From: Asterochloris sp. CNOR1
Lineage: Eukaryota > Chlorophyta > Trebouxiophyceae > Trebouxiales > Trebouxiaceae
Direction of reading: 5' to 3'
NCBI GenBank assembly: GCA_963969365.1
Contig: OZ017746.1
Location: 496,001 to 560,000 of the forward strand
DNA length: 64,000 bases
The notes under the pieces are model-generated. The model worked only from the letters and a program-made list of their open reading frames with translations. It was not told the DNA's origin and made no database searches. The first letter of the stretch is position 1, and each line of letters opens with the position of its first letter. Both the position numbers and the translations under genes were made by a program. Below, piece by piece: positions 43,401-54,979 of the stretch.

Positions 43401-46400
43401 GGCCTGCCACAGTACCAGCATCAGGAGGCGGCAACCTCTCAGCAGAAGCTCTCCTGGGTGCACTGGCGGTGCCCAGAGGTGGCAGCCTCTCAGCAGACAA
43501 CTTTCTGAGTGCCACGGGCCCCACCACTGTGGTGCTGCGCCTCAAGCCGCGCCCAGCAGCCTCTGAGCCATCTCCTGTGCCATCCCCGGGGCCTGTCAGC
43601 CCACAGGGCAACTTGGCCTCAGCGGCGGGCAGGCCACCCCCTGGCGCCGGGAGCTGCTCCTCGGAGGCTGCAGCTCTGAGCGGCGTGGATGGAGGGGTCG
43701 CCCACACTTCATCACCAGCCAGAGTGTCGGCGCCGACCTGCTGCTGCAGGGTGGGGCCCCCTGGGGCCGCCACGGCTGCCGCTGGCGCTGCAGCCTCGCG
43801 CTGCTGGCGGTGCAGCCTCAGCTCCTCAGCATCATGCACATGTAAGTCTGCATCGCAATAGCAGGCGGCTCTGTCAGAGCCTGCTGGCAGAAAGGGTGTG
43901 CAAGCATGCACATCACAAGAGCTGGGGGCTGCTGGGGCCCAGCACAGTCCACTCAAGGTAAAACTGCATCATTTGCCCTGAAGGTCTGCCACAGGCCGAG
44001 AGGCCACGGCATGCAGCCATAGTCAACAGCAGGTTGCTAGCGCGCAGCTGAGACGGCGACACAGCAAACGCCGTACAAGCACACAGAAAAGGTAATGCTA
44101 TGCACCTCTGGCAAGAAGGGCGCAAGAAGGGCGCAATCACATCGCCAGCAGTCCTCACCTGCTGAGCCGTCCGCTGAGCCTGCATCTGCCAAGTTGGCCA
44201 GGTCAGCCTGCACACAGATGTCCACCGCGGCTGCTGACAGGGGGCTGTCCTTCACCTGCTCCACACTCAGTGCGTGGGTGCCCACAGGCCGCACCGCTGT
44301 TGTCTGAGAGGGGTGGTAGCTTCCAATCAGACCGGTGCAGTTCCTGCCCTCTGGCTGCAAGCAGATACATGCTGAATCGAAACAACTGCCCATCTGGCGG
44401 TGGCTAGACAAGACCCTGAGGGACAGGTTACTTCTTGGAAGCATCACCCCTTGAGGCACAGGAGCAACCCCAGCCCTTGACACTGGTGACTCAGGTTCTG
44501 CCCCGCATGACGACTTCTCCAGGAAGGCACACGCAAAGCTGATGCCTGCCCATGGCTGCCATGCGTTGGGGACACACACAGAACCTGACCTCGCCCACTG
44601 GCTGCATCTGGCAGTCGGGTGCCTGGCTGTCGTCCACAAACAGCAGCGGCTGCTGGTGGGGGTTGCTGTACAGGGTCAGGTCCTGCACGCGGGGCGGCTG
44701 GAAGGAGGAACCCCCACGCTGAGCGTGCGGCTGCAGCACGTCAGCCGCCAGCGACTCCCTGAAAGCCTGCAGGGCAGCACATTGCAGGTGTGAGGCTGTG
44801 AGGAGTCCCTGGCTGAAGGGGAGTGAAGTGAAGGAGAATGGAGTGAAGCTGAGTGAAGTGAACAGCTGCATTGGTCTGGGGAGGCCTCCCACCGTGCTGC
44901 TCAGCCCAGTAAGGACAGGGCAGCACCACAGCTGGTAGTGAGAGAGGCAGGTGCCGCAGATGTGCCTGCAATCAGGACTGCAGACTGCATCAGGCATCCG
45001 CCACTTAGGAACTGGCCTGCGACTTTCATGCGATGTGGGACTGTTCCATTGACCGCCCTGCCGTCTCGCTCTTGCAGCTTCACATCTTCCAGAACTGCAC
45101 CCACCTGAGGGCTCTGGTGCCTCACTTCTGCAGCCTCGCATGTGCACAGCTGCCCCCACCTGGATGCTCTGCTGGGTCAGGATGCTGTGGCCACGTCCTG
45201 TGTGCATCAGCTTGCCCAGCGCCCCCACCCCCGCAGCTGCCTGTGGCCCACTTGGTCCCCCGTCTGCGCCAAAGCCCTCATCGTGTGAACGCTGTGCAGC
45301 CTCAGCTGAGGCCTGTGCCCGTGCCCGCAGTAAGTTCCAGAAGGACCAGAGGCTGGGCCAGTTCTTGCCTGCAGGGCAGACAGATGCTTGCTGGGGGTCA
45401 TTTGCTGCTCGCCAAATGCAAGACAGGTGGGAGTCTGGGCCAGAGCCAGGCATGGACAGGCTTGCCCTGCTGGCAGTGGTGGTTGGGTCAGAAAGGCAGA
45501 CAGGCAGCATCTGCCTCCACTGTGGAGGGCCAGTATAGGAGACATCCTGCTCACTGACGTGCGCATCTGCAGCAGATGTATACCTGGGACCCATTGAACC
45601 CTTTCTGCATGAGAAGCAGCAGGAGGAGAGGGCATCAGGAGAGGCTGCTGGCTCGCCAGTGAGCTGCTGGACGATGGTGCAGCCTGGCCTGGCAGGGGCT
45701 TGCAAGGCGCAGGAGAGGTGCCGCCCTGCTGGCTTGAACAGCCTGAGCACCTGGTCTGGGTACATGTTGTTCAAGGTCTGAAGCTCCTTTAGGAAGCTGT
45801 TGGCTGCTGATCCCCATCAATCTGCCCTACATCTCCTGAAGCTACCGGCTGTTGCTCCCACAGCACCTGTCATGCCTGCTGCTTCAGGGCATCAGCTGCG
45901 GACGTCTCACCCGGGCAGGCGGCAGTGTCCATCCCAGGCTGTTGGTGGGCGGTGGCCCCAGTCCTCAAGCCTCCACTGGAGTCCGATCCCGAGTCGGGGC
46001 GAACCATGGGCCACCCCAGGCAGGAAGGGGAGGACCGCACCACAGAGTTAGCACGTAGGCGCAGAGCTGACACTGAGGCCTCCTCCAGGTTTGCCCGTAT
46101 GAGCTGCAGGCAGGGGAGAGTGAGCTGTCTGTCACACAGTAGCCACAGGGGTGGCAGGCGCAAGGCTGAGCGAAGCCTCCTCATTGCGCCCAATGAAGCT
46201 GCTGGTAGGGAGGCTGCCTTTCACGTGTAAGCAAGGGCATCCTCTTGGGTTCTGCTGGTGAGCTGCGAGCGCGGAGCCACCTGAAGTGGACCTTGGGCAA
46301 CCAGCTAAAAGTAACAGTGCAACCCCAGCTGGGCCCAACAACGTGACATGTAGTGATAGTACTGCAGGATCCCCATCAACGGCCTCGTTCATGCTGGTTG

Positions 46401-49400
46401 TATGCATGGTGCGATGAGAAACTGCATCTTGCAGCTGCTCTGCACAAGGGCAGACTTAGAGCAAGTGGGCATGCGCCTGAACAGATGGATTGCAGCCCCA
46501 CCTTGGCCGTGTGGCGGTCACTCACGGCAGCCTGCAGCACAGAGGCTGGGCGGACCCAGTTGCTGAACTCCACTGCCTGCTGCTCAGCCCAACCTGCACT
46601 CAATGCTGCCATCACAGCTGCCCCATGGTTGACCAGCAACCAGAGCAGGCAGGCCCACATCTCAGCAAGGAGCGCAGCTGTGTCGCTGCTGCGCTGCATT
46701 GCCAGCTCAACCCCTGCAGCAGGTGAGCAAGGCAGTAGTCAGTGCACCCATTCACTGTCTCATGAGCCTTCGCATGAGTGAGGCCACTTCAAGGCACAGC
46801 AGCACGGCAGCAGCCAGTCTGCATGTCCAGACATCTGTCCTTGACCAGACGCCTTTTCGTGATGTCGGAGCTATGCAGAAGACTGGGCATGGCAAATTTT
46901 GCGCAGAAGCGTTGGCCTGCACCCCAAACCCACCTGCTGATGCCCAGTCAGAGCTGCTGTGCCCCTTTGCGACACCCTTCTGCTGCTCCTTGAGAGCTGT
47001 GTCAGCAGCTGCCTCCAGCTTGAGGGACTGCACCAGCTGGTCCAGTGCCTCCCTCGACTGCTGCAGGAGGCCTGCACCACCACAGCGGTTGTGGAGCTCT
47101 GAGGGCGCCGTCCAGGATGCATGGCCACTGCTGCCTGCCATGTGCTGCCAAAGCTTACAGATGCTGACAAGCTTCATCACTGTGCATGCACCATCACACA
47201 CAGCAAATGGTCTGAGCAGTCAGCCTCTCACCTGAAACTGCATTGAGCCTGTTGCCGCCCTTGGATCTGCGACGCTGCTGCAGAACACGCTGCACCTGTG
47301 GAAGCTGAGACGGCGGAGCCATGGCAGCCCTGCATGAGCAAGCTGTGCACCATCAGAATGCACCATGCATGACCGTTGTGAGAGGATCATCATGCTAGCA
47401 CCAACCTTGCACACGAAGGGGATGCTGCGGCCAGCAGGAGGTGCACAACAGATCTGCACTGTGCATTCTCCACAGCCAGTCCCTGGTGCTCTGGCACAGG
47501 CTGGTTGCAGTGAGGCTGCCAGGTGGCCCTGCCGGCTGGGGCAAGTGGCAGCACAGCGTCCAACATATGTGCAATCGTTTGCACATATTGACATGGCTGT
47601 GCCAGGTATGCACACAGAGCGTGCCCTGTGTCCACCCAGCCCGTTGGCAGATGCAGGCCCCAGTGACTGCTGAGTGCCATTGTTGCCTTGCATGAGGTGC
47701 AAAAGAGGAATGATTTCATAAAAGGCAGCCTGCACAGCAGGCAGCATGCAGGACAGCCACCTGGCCTGCTGACAGATGCCTGCCACCGTGAGGCTGCAGC
47801 TTGTCCCAACATGCTGGGGCGCCGGTCCAGCTGGCGTGAGCACCTCCTCTTCCAACTGGTCCAGCTGCAGCAGGTCTGCGAACTGCTGCCCCTCTGGCTC
47901 CGCCCTCCTCTTGGAGGGAGCCTGGGGCCTGCACAGGCAGCTGCTCCTCATCATGTGCTACATGCAGGCTGCCAACTGCTGCCCTGGGGTTTGGCAACAG
48001 AAGACGACTGCTCAATGGTTGGGATGCAGAGCCTGCAGGAGCAGCACCCTACTGGGCCTGAAGATCCTTGAAATAGATATGCTGCCCACGGGCTTTGACT
48101 CAGACAATGCATGTTCAACTAGGAACAGGGCCTGGAGGACCCTGCAGGGTGCAGAGCCCCCAGTGAGACTGAAGCTGCCCAGAACTCCAGGCCATGTGAC
48201 GCCGACTGAAGGCTCTGGCTCAGGCAAGGGGGCCCCTGTCTTGGTGGAGCCCTGCAAGCACCTGCCTTCATGCTTCCAAGCCTTCCCAGGGAGAGAGGGC
48301 TGCTCAAAGCTGACAGAGGGCTTTGGCTCAGGCAAGGGAGTTCTGACTTGGGTGGAGCCTGTAGCCCAGCAGGAAGAACTACCACCCGCATGAGTCTGAG
48401 ACTTCCCAGGGCTGCATGGCTACTGACAGCTGCACCACAAACTGCACGCAGTGTTGACTTGCAGCCTGGGGTTAGGTCTCCATGCCACAGCTCTCATGAC
48501 TGCGGCCCCGCAGTCTCTATGAAGCTTGCTGCACAGTGAGGCTGGAATGAGCAAACAGTATGTGGTTGTGCCGGCAGTGAGGCTGACCTGGCAGGCTGGA
48601 CAGGCACACTCTGCTGCGCTGGCTGCCTGGGAAGCTGCAGCTGCAGCTCCCTGACATCAGTCCACCCTGTGCGGCTGATGGAGCACCAGTCAGGCAGGTC
48701 TAGGCCAGCACCAAGCTCAGCATGTGGCCTGCAAGCAGCGACCAGATCTCCATGACAGCGCCAGGTGCTGGGAGGCAGCTCACAGCCAGTGCCTGTGGGC
48801 ACCAGCAGTATGCGCAGTATAGTCTACCAGCACGTGAGCTCACAGGCAGCAGTGCTTCTGGTGTTGTGCTGCCGTTGGCAGTCCTTGTGCGCGGTGCCAA
48901 TGGCAGGGAGGCATTGTCGACAGCACCTCAAGCAGCAAGATGCCGTATGGCAGTCCTAACCTGCACATCACAGCATGCAGCTCACCGCGGCAGGCCCAGA
49001 CTGAGCCCCAGTGAGGCGGCATGCACTGTGGTGGGCAGTGCCACCAGGTACTCAGCATCAAAGTTGACGGGCATGAAGGCGTGCAGCCCCTCCCCCACAG
49101 CCGTCAGCCGGAAGCGCTGCCGGGCCACAGTGCGCAGCTGAAGCTGCTCTGGCAGATCAATGCTCCTGCAAGGGACATGATCTAGGGTCGCAGGCAGGCA
49201 GCTGAAGCAACGCAGGCACGTCTACACGTCTGCAAGGCATGCAGGCAAAATGCTCACTACAGGCCCGGGGGCCATGCTGGCAGTTGTCCGCTAACAAGCA
49301 GACAAGTAAGCATCATGTATAAGGCGGCCAGAGAGCACATGTCAAGTGATGCCGGCCCGCCTCCTGGTCCTGAGCCATGCAGCTGTACAGGCAGACAAGA

Positions 49401-50172
49401 CAGGCATCCTCATGTTTGCATGGCCCACCAGAGCCTGGGCCGCATGCTGAGAAGTAGCAAGCTCTGCTGCCCCCACCTCGGCTTCACCAAATCCTGGAAC
49501 AGGAGCCTGAACTCCAGCACGCAGTCAGTCTCTAGCAAGTCCTGCAACACAAACACAGCCTCCCTCCTTGCTTCTGTGTGTCCATGCAGGCAAGAAGCGC
49601 ATAGCTCAGCAGAAGTCACCTGATTGACCGGTTGCAAAACCCGAAAGCAGACTGTCTGATTCAATGGTACCTGCTTGGGGCAGGCTGACTCAGCGTGTGC
49701 ATACCTCGAGCCGCTTGTCTTGCTTATTACTGTTGAAGGCAGCAGAGGGTCAAGCAGCCCTACCTCTTCATGTGCATATCTAACGGGAAAGACGTGGGAC
49801 CGAAATGCTGCAGCTTTTGCCTGTGCTTGTAGAACGGGGAGAGCAGGCACCCCTGCACACGAAGGCAGCCACATGCAGCAGCAGGGCCATTGGCAGCTGT
49901 GGATGGCGATGAGAATGACAAACAGCTGCTTGTGTCTCAACCTACCTAATGTGTGCACACGGATAACGCTGGCCACAGCCTCCTGCTGATCAGGGATCAG
50001 CTTGATTTGCACGGCATACCACCTGCAGGGGCATCAAAGGCATCAACCCGACATTGCATTGTGAAGCCCCAATCCAGCATCAGACTCACCCTTGACTGCA
50101 CAGAGCTTCATTGGCGAAATTCTGGAGGCGGACCGCAATTTCAAGGGAGAGTGTCACCTGCTCCCCTGGCAT
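40421..50172 (-). CDS. FAM135-family protein with DUF676 serine esterase domain
   Basis: One minus-strand gene of nearly 10 kb. N-terminal exons 50090-50172 (ATG 50172), 49946-50022 and 49764-49807 join in phase and read SLEIAVRLQNFANEALCSQG, WYAVQIKLIPDQQEAVAS, FRSHVFPVRYAHEE, the FAM135 N-terminal (DUF3657) pattern. Many middle exons follow (49.5, 49.1, 48.7, 47.9, 47.7, 47.3, 47.1, 46.6, 46.1, 45.7, 45.3, 44.7 and 44.2 kb; borders approximate). A large low-complexity exon of about 1 kb (42838 to about 43847) ends HVYVFVHGFQ. The esterase core continues DLRLVRDQLHLMQPGMDFLL, then ITFVGHSIG (nucleophile Ser), SISGPHLGYL, VVLIASPQ/DRYVPYDS (Asp) and VVGRTAHIEFL (His), with a stop at 40421-40423. 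DUF676 proteins are alpha/beta hydrolases, likely acting on lipid esters; substrate unknown. The identity is firm, the exon count is not. Confidence 0.85.
41781..41833. repeat. Tandem duplication in FAM135 intron
   Basis: Two 24-base copies (tggacccatggcttgctgcc and onward) start at 41781 and 41810, differing at one base, period 29. Confidence 0.7.
44815..44868. repeat. Purine-rich gagtgaagtgaa repeat in FAM135 intron
   Basis: Irregular copies of g(g)agtgaagtgaa, interrupted by ggagaat and gctga. The other strand is a pyrimidine tract. It lies in the intron between the exons near 44.7 and 45.3 kb. Confidence 0.6.
48208..48338. repeat. Diverged direct repeat, period about 108 bp
   Basis: ggctctggctcaggcaaggg at 48211-48230 recurs as ggctttggctcaggcaaggg at 48319-48338, with weaker similarity around both copies. 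It is intronic in the FAM135 gene. Confidence 0.55.
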
Positions 50173-50756
50173 GATGCCCCGAAGATGTATCGGCAAGGAT
50201 GGGGCCCCAGAATGAAACCCAATGCCATGACCCAAGCCATGAAACCCATGCCAATGTATGTCACATCTCTATCACTGGCATTGCTGCGTTCAAACCTGCT
50301 GTTTCGTCCGGAAATTGCCTAGTTCCAGGCTCAAGCTGGCTTACTATCAGGCTACCAGATCGTGGCTCCTGCCGGCAAGTCGCCAGCAAGTCAGGCACTC
50401 TTTTGTCAGAGATGTCCGGGCATGCAGTCAGCACCATGATCAGAAGCCCTTTTCCATCACCATGGATGTCAGAGACTCTGAACTGGATCAGTTTGGCGTA
50501 CGTCTGCTCCACCAATCATCAGTCACGCTGAGCCTTCTGGTGACAGCTGCGATGCTCATGCACAGGTGGTAAACAACAGCTATTACATGGTTTACACACA
50601 GCATGGTGAGCCAGCCTGTTGCTTCCAGCAGTCGCGCTGCCTTCTGGCAGGCTGATGCAAGCTGCCCCTGCCTGCAGTCCGGCATGAGTGGCTGGCGTCA
50701 CTCGGCGTTGACGGGAGGCGCTTGCACAGTCAGGCAGGGCATTTGCTCTTTCCGAG
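50173..50756. other. Intergenic between divergent genes, nothing recognised
   Basis: The FAM135 start lies on the minus strand and an unknown gene starts on the plus strand at 50757. Open frames here show no domain and no exon-like borders. Confidence 0.4.
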
Positions 50757-51102
50757 ATGAACCTTAAATTTTGGCACCCCCTGCGATCCCGGCAGCGCTT
50801 CAGGGGCACCGCCAAAGTGGCCAGGATGGGTGCTGCAAGTCTGGTGGTTGAGCAGCAGCTGCTGTTGCTGCCAGATGGCACCACTGGGAGCTCTTCAGAG
50901 ACGGTAGGAGGCAGTGCAGTGTTCAGTCTGTTCTGCCCCCTGAAGCTCAAGATTCAAGCCCCTTATTGGCTGCTGCAGGTTGTGCTAGATGCTGTTTGCA
51001 CCATAGTGAACCTGAATAAGCAGTACAAGCCCATTGCATTTTCTTCAGAGCTTCGCTGCCAGGTGCAACTTGAAGCTGCACTCAGAGGGTCACCAGAGCC
51101 AG
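50757..51102 (+). CDS. 5' exons of an unknown gene
   Basis: Exon 50757-50903 starts with ATG (MNLKFWHPLRSRQRFRGTAK, then LVVEQQLLLLPDGTTGSSSE). It joins in phase to 50979-51102 (TIVNLNKQYKPIAFSSELRC, VQLEAALRGSPEP), with a donor gtaagc. The expected next exon after ttttgcacag at 51238 has a protein-like frame (ARQTESALIANFGSGLATES) in a phase that does not match this donor, so an exon may be missing from my model or the gene may be damaged. I do not recognise the protein. The N terminus is basic. Confidence 0.4.
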
Positions 51103-52659
51103 GTAAGCCAACCCTGAACATGATGTCAAAGATATCTGGGAGGGCACTGCAAAGGGCTGTCCAGTGTGTTGATGCTTGCTTTATTTGGGACCCCACTAAC
51201 ATCTCCCATGTCTCACCTGACGCTATTTTTGCACAGGCCAGACGCAAGTATCTCTGCCCAAATGGCAAGGCAGACTGAGTCTGCGCTCATTGCCAACTTT
51301 GGGAGCGGGCTGGCAACCGAGTCTTTTGGTCAGCTCGTCCATACTGGTGCAGTAAAGATTGGCTGCTTCTTTGGGCAGCGCATATCACCAATCATGCGCA
51401 GACAGGAGCATAGCAGGTGCTGAAGGCAGCCCAAGTTGGCGACTTGGACCTGCTTTCATAAAAAACAGGCTGAGAGAAAAGGCTGGATGTCGTCCAGTTC
51501 AAACCCTGAAGATGCTGTGCCTGAACTTGCGCAGGTCGGCAGCCACTATCCAACCAGCTTGGAGCTTGGGTTGTGTGGGTGCAGATGTAAAGTCTGCCAT
51601 GGTAGGCAGGATGCTAGAGGGGTGAGGCTCCAGAGGTGGACTCGGCACAGTCTGCTCAAAAGATCACCTTCCTGAGCTGCTCCAAGCAGCCAGACACCAG
51701 TCCTTCTGCAGAGAGTGTCCCCTGTGTTGTCAAAAGAGCAGTCTCCAGCCTGTACATGGATGCAGTGTTGACATGGTATTAGAATGGACTCCCGCCTTCC
51801 TGGTCACAAACATTGTGGAAGCTGCGCCGGCTACGCAGCGGGCAGAGTCTCGCTAGCCAGCCGTACTGTTGCAGCCCCAATCCCTGAGCTAGCGTGAGGT
51901 GTCAGAGAGCTGGATAAATTCGAAAGTCGGCAGCTTAGCTATGTTCACATGTCTGCCACTGCCAAGCTGCAGATAGTCAAGGTGGTTTAGTGTTGGCAGG
52001 TGTGCAATGGATTGCCCTGGCAGTGCTTTACTCCACCTCCTCTAAGATGCAGGACAGATGCCTGCATAACAGACGGCTGCTTTGAGCTGTACCCTGAGAG
52101 GCTGCTAAGGTCTGCGAGCAATGACACAATTGCTGGCATTCTGCGTCAACGCACACCACCCCCAACAATGTGTATGGTAGTTGCTTCAGCTTAGATGGTG
52201 CAGATCCCCCAACTGAAAAGGCTGGCCCCCAGCCAGTGTAGCTCTTCCCATGGCTGCCTTCAGCCATGGCTGCCTTCACTCAACATCACAGGATGCCAAT
52301 GCCCCTGAGAGCAGCATGAGGCTCAGCTTCTCCTTTGATGATCCTTGTGCACCAGTATGTGGCCCGTGTTGTCAGGGAAGTCTGCATGTGAGATGCATGG
52401 CCTGTTGGAGCCCATATAGTGCCCGAAAGCACTGTATGAGGGGTTGCCCCTGACATCATGGCTCCCTCCTGCTCCAATTTGATCAAACTTCTGCAGGCTG
52501 ATCCATCAAGGTGCAACGCTGCCACTGCCGGTCAAAGTCACTCCTCCTTCTGGATCGATCACAGCAAGTGTACTTCCAGTGTCATAGCAGGCTGCTGGTC
52601 CTATCACTGCTTGTGCCCAGAGCATCACGCTGTAAGGCCTCCGTTTGCTTTCGAAAGTC
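51103..52659 (+). other. Scattered exon-like fragments, no family recognised
   Basis: Plus-strand fragments look coding. 51243-51375 is described with the previous gene. About 51536-51601 reads GSHYPTSLELGLCGCRCKVC between ttgcgcag and a gtaggc donor. About 51706-51775 reads ESVPCVVKRAVSSLYMDAVL after cttctgcag. About 52040-52190 reads DACITDGCFELYPERLLRSA. The Cys-rich CGCRCKVC motif suggests metal binding. They could be later exons of the gene at 50757 or remains of a mobile element. Confidence 0.3.
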
Positions 52660-53912
52660 ATGAGCGGCAGAGGGGGTGAGACTAAAAGAGGGAGAGGCAG
52701 AGGCCGTGGCAGGGGAGCCAAGGATGGCCGTGGCAGAGGGCAAGCAGGTGCAGCATCCCCATGCGCAGCAACTTGTGGCAGCACGCGCCTGGTCTCTTAC
52801 CTCTGCGGCACTGCCTTGCAGATGAATATGAACCTGAGCGCCTGGTGCCTCGCAAGAGGGGTCTCTTCTCCAGGGACTGTGAGCAAGCTTGCTGCTTGCA
52901 AATTCAGGGATGCGCCTGCTTTGATTTGCTTGTCACATCTGCACCCTGCAGTGAGTGAGATGATGCATGGGTTTGGTGATGGCAAGCCCCCCTTCACTGA
53001 ATCTGTGGAGCATGTAGAGGTGAGACACATGAGCTGGGACGCATGAGCAGTGTGTGTTCCAGGACTAGGTCCCAGCTCAGCATGTGCTTTGCTGCTGCCT
53101 GTAGGAGATGTGTGTGGATTATATCACAGCTGTCATGCAGAAGGCCACAGAGCTTGCCACCTTACGCGACGTCAAAGTCACAACAGAGGACATCATGTTT
53201 GTTATGAGAAAGGCGAGCCTGGACATCTGGCAGCCATCAGGCAGAATGGTTTGCAACTAGCCTGCTGGAAGAAGGGCCTATGCTGTCAGCATTGTGTTCG
53301 CAGCCTGGGCGGAGTCTCTCAGAAGATGTTACAGGCGCCTTACTGGCGCAACGCCGGACATGGCGCCCCTGGTTCTTGCAGGACACCAAGAAGTATGAGA
53401 GGGCCAAGGAGCTGCTGCAGAAGGACAAGGAGATCAAGGCTGCCAAGAAGGTGAGCACTGGCCACTCAGGCGTGCCAAATACAAAAGACAGGACTGGGCA
53501 CATTCGAAGCTACTTTTGCTGCAGACTTGGCTTCTCCGCTGCCGTTGGGCAGCAGTGAATGTTTTGTGGCTGGCTGGCTCTGGCTTGCAAGCTGCACACC
53601 CCTTATTAGCACCAAAACTTGGCACAGCTTGTCAGCATTTGAAAATGACCTCCTGGGAAAGCCCAGGAAGCCGCAGGGAAAGCTGTTTGTCCCCTATCCT
53701 CTGTGAGCTGTGCCTGCTTTCACTGAGCGTCTGCAAGGAGGGTGCCAAAAGGTGCTGCAGTGGCGTCAAGGTTGAAACGCTGTCTTGCGCGAAAGTGGCT
53801 GTTTCAGCCAGGGTGTGGTGTGCTGTGTACACCTGTTTGACGCTCACAAACTTACCTGTTGCAGGACATGGATTTTGATGAACGAACTCTTGCAAAAGAG
53901 GAAGGTGACTGA
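52660..53912 (+). CDS. TAF13: TFIID subunit TAF13
   Basis: Six exons (52660-52747, 52822-52878, 52952-53019, 53105-53212, 53382-53450, 53865-53912) join in phase to 145 residues. TAF13 is a histone-fold protein that pairs with TAF11 in TFIID. The fold reads RKRGLFSRD-LSEMMHGFGDGKPPF (helix 1), TESVEHVEEMCVDYITAVMQ and KATELATLRDVKV (helix 2), TTEDIMFVMRKDTKKYERAK (loop 2, helix 3 and the TAF13-specific extension). The N terminus has an unusual Arg/Gly-rich run (TKRGRGRGRGRGAKDGRGRG). The C-terminal exon encodes an acidic DMDFDERTLAKEEGD-type tail. The fourth intron begins gcgagc, so it is a GC-AG intron; reading through it would end in a few codons, which supports splicing there. Confidence 0.93.
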
Positions 53913-54979
53913 TGTTAGGAAGCACAAGATTGGTCACCGTCTTGCAGAGGCGTGCCTGGAAGAGAAGGACATGACATACCTGATGCTGCAATTTGCCTCT
54001 CTAAGGCCAACAAGGGTCCACAAGGCGCCATCTACGGCTGGCTGCTCCCCTTGCCATTGCACAGCCATCAAAGTGGCTGTGCAGAAATCGCCCTGGGCAA
54101 ATGCAGATAGAGCCCACACAGGCCAAGGCAGCCTGGGCTTGATCATCACATGCTGAGCTTTGTGATGTGGCCAGAGGTTGCTTGAATGCACAATTTTCAG
54201 CTGAAGCTTTTGAATGGGTTTGGTGATTCGGATTGGACTAGTGTAAACTTCAAGCTAGAAGTCTGAGGTGTACGACGGCCTAGGCTGCAGCATGCCAAGT
54301 GGTTGTGATTGACTGGAGTCATGCAGTCAATGCTTGCCTCCTGCATGGCCATCTCTGCCTTCTGCTCCGTTGTGTTGATGTTATGAACAGTATGGCCCCC
54401 GCCTGGCCTCTTGCAGCGCGCGTAAGCTCATCTGTGAGTAGCCCATGTTTTCCATCATCACAGTGCAGGACACACCCTTCAGATGCTATATGGCCAATAG
54501 CTCCATGCGCAAAACGGCCAGCGTTTGCCATGCAGGAGTGTCTGCTGTAGTCAAGGCGTGCCCTCTGCCCCCAGTACCATAGCGCAGCAGTTCTTGCTGA
54601 CCTCCTGCTTTACGTAAACGCTTGGCGCCAGTTTCCCGTTGCGAAACAGCAACGGGGGACATGGCCACATTGTGCAAGCCTTTGTCTTGATTCATTCAGG
54701 TCCGATCTGAAGCCTTCCTAGATCTACTGCATTCCGGTGCCTGAGGCCGTAAGCGCGCCACATCGCTGCCTGACCTGGCGAGTCACAGCGAACATTCACG
54801 CAGAGACAGCCCAGCTGGTAATGCCCCAGTGATCTGTGTACTGACACAACCTATACATGCTAGGCAGAGCACACCTTGCTGCCAACGTGAGTCTGTGAAG
54901 CCAGCAGCATGGCAAAGCCGCTGTGCATTGCAGGGCACATGCCTCCTCCATGATGTGTCAGACAGGCTGCTGAGAGCGC
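53913..54979. other. Intergenic, about 1.07 kb, with one hairpin
   Basis: This stretch holds the 3' end of TAF13 and the promoter and 5' UTR of the cry-DASH gene. A 7-bp perfect hairpin (cccgttg ... caacggg, 54635-54656, 8-base loop) is the only structure I noted. There is no tRNA-like fold. Confidence 0.45.

Noticed and set aside
42208-43861. Plus-strand frames of 100-180 codons
   Set aside because: They mirror the low-complexity exon of the minus-strand FAM135 gene.
54635-54656. Hairpin as a tRNA or snRNA gene
   Set aside because: A single 7-bp stem with no cloverleaf, box A/B or Sm site.
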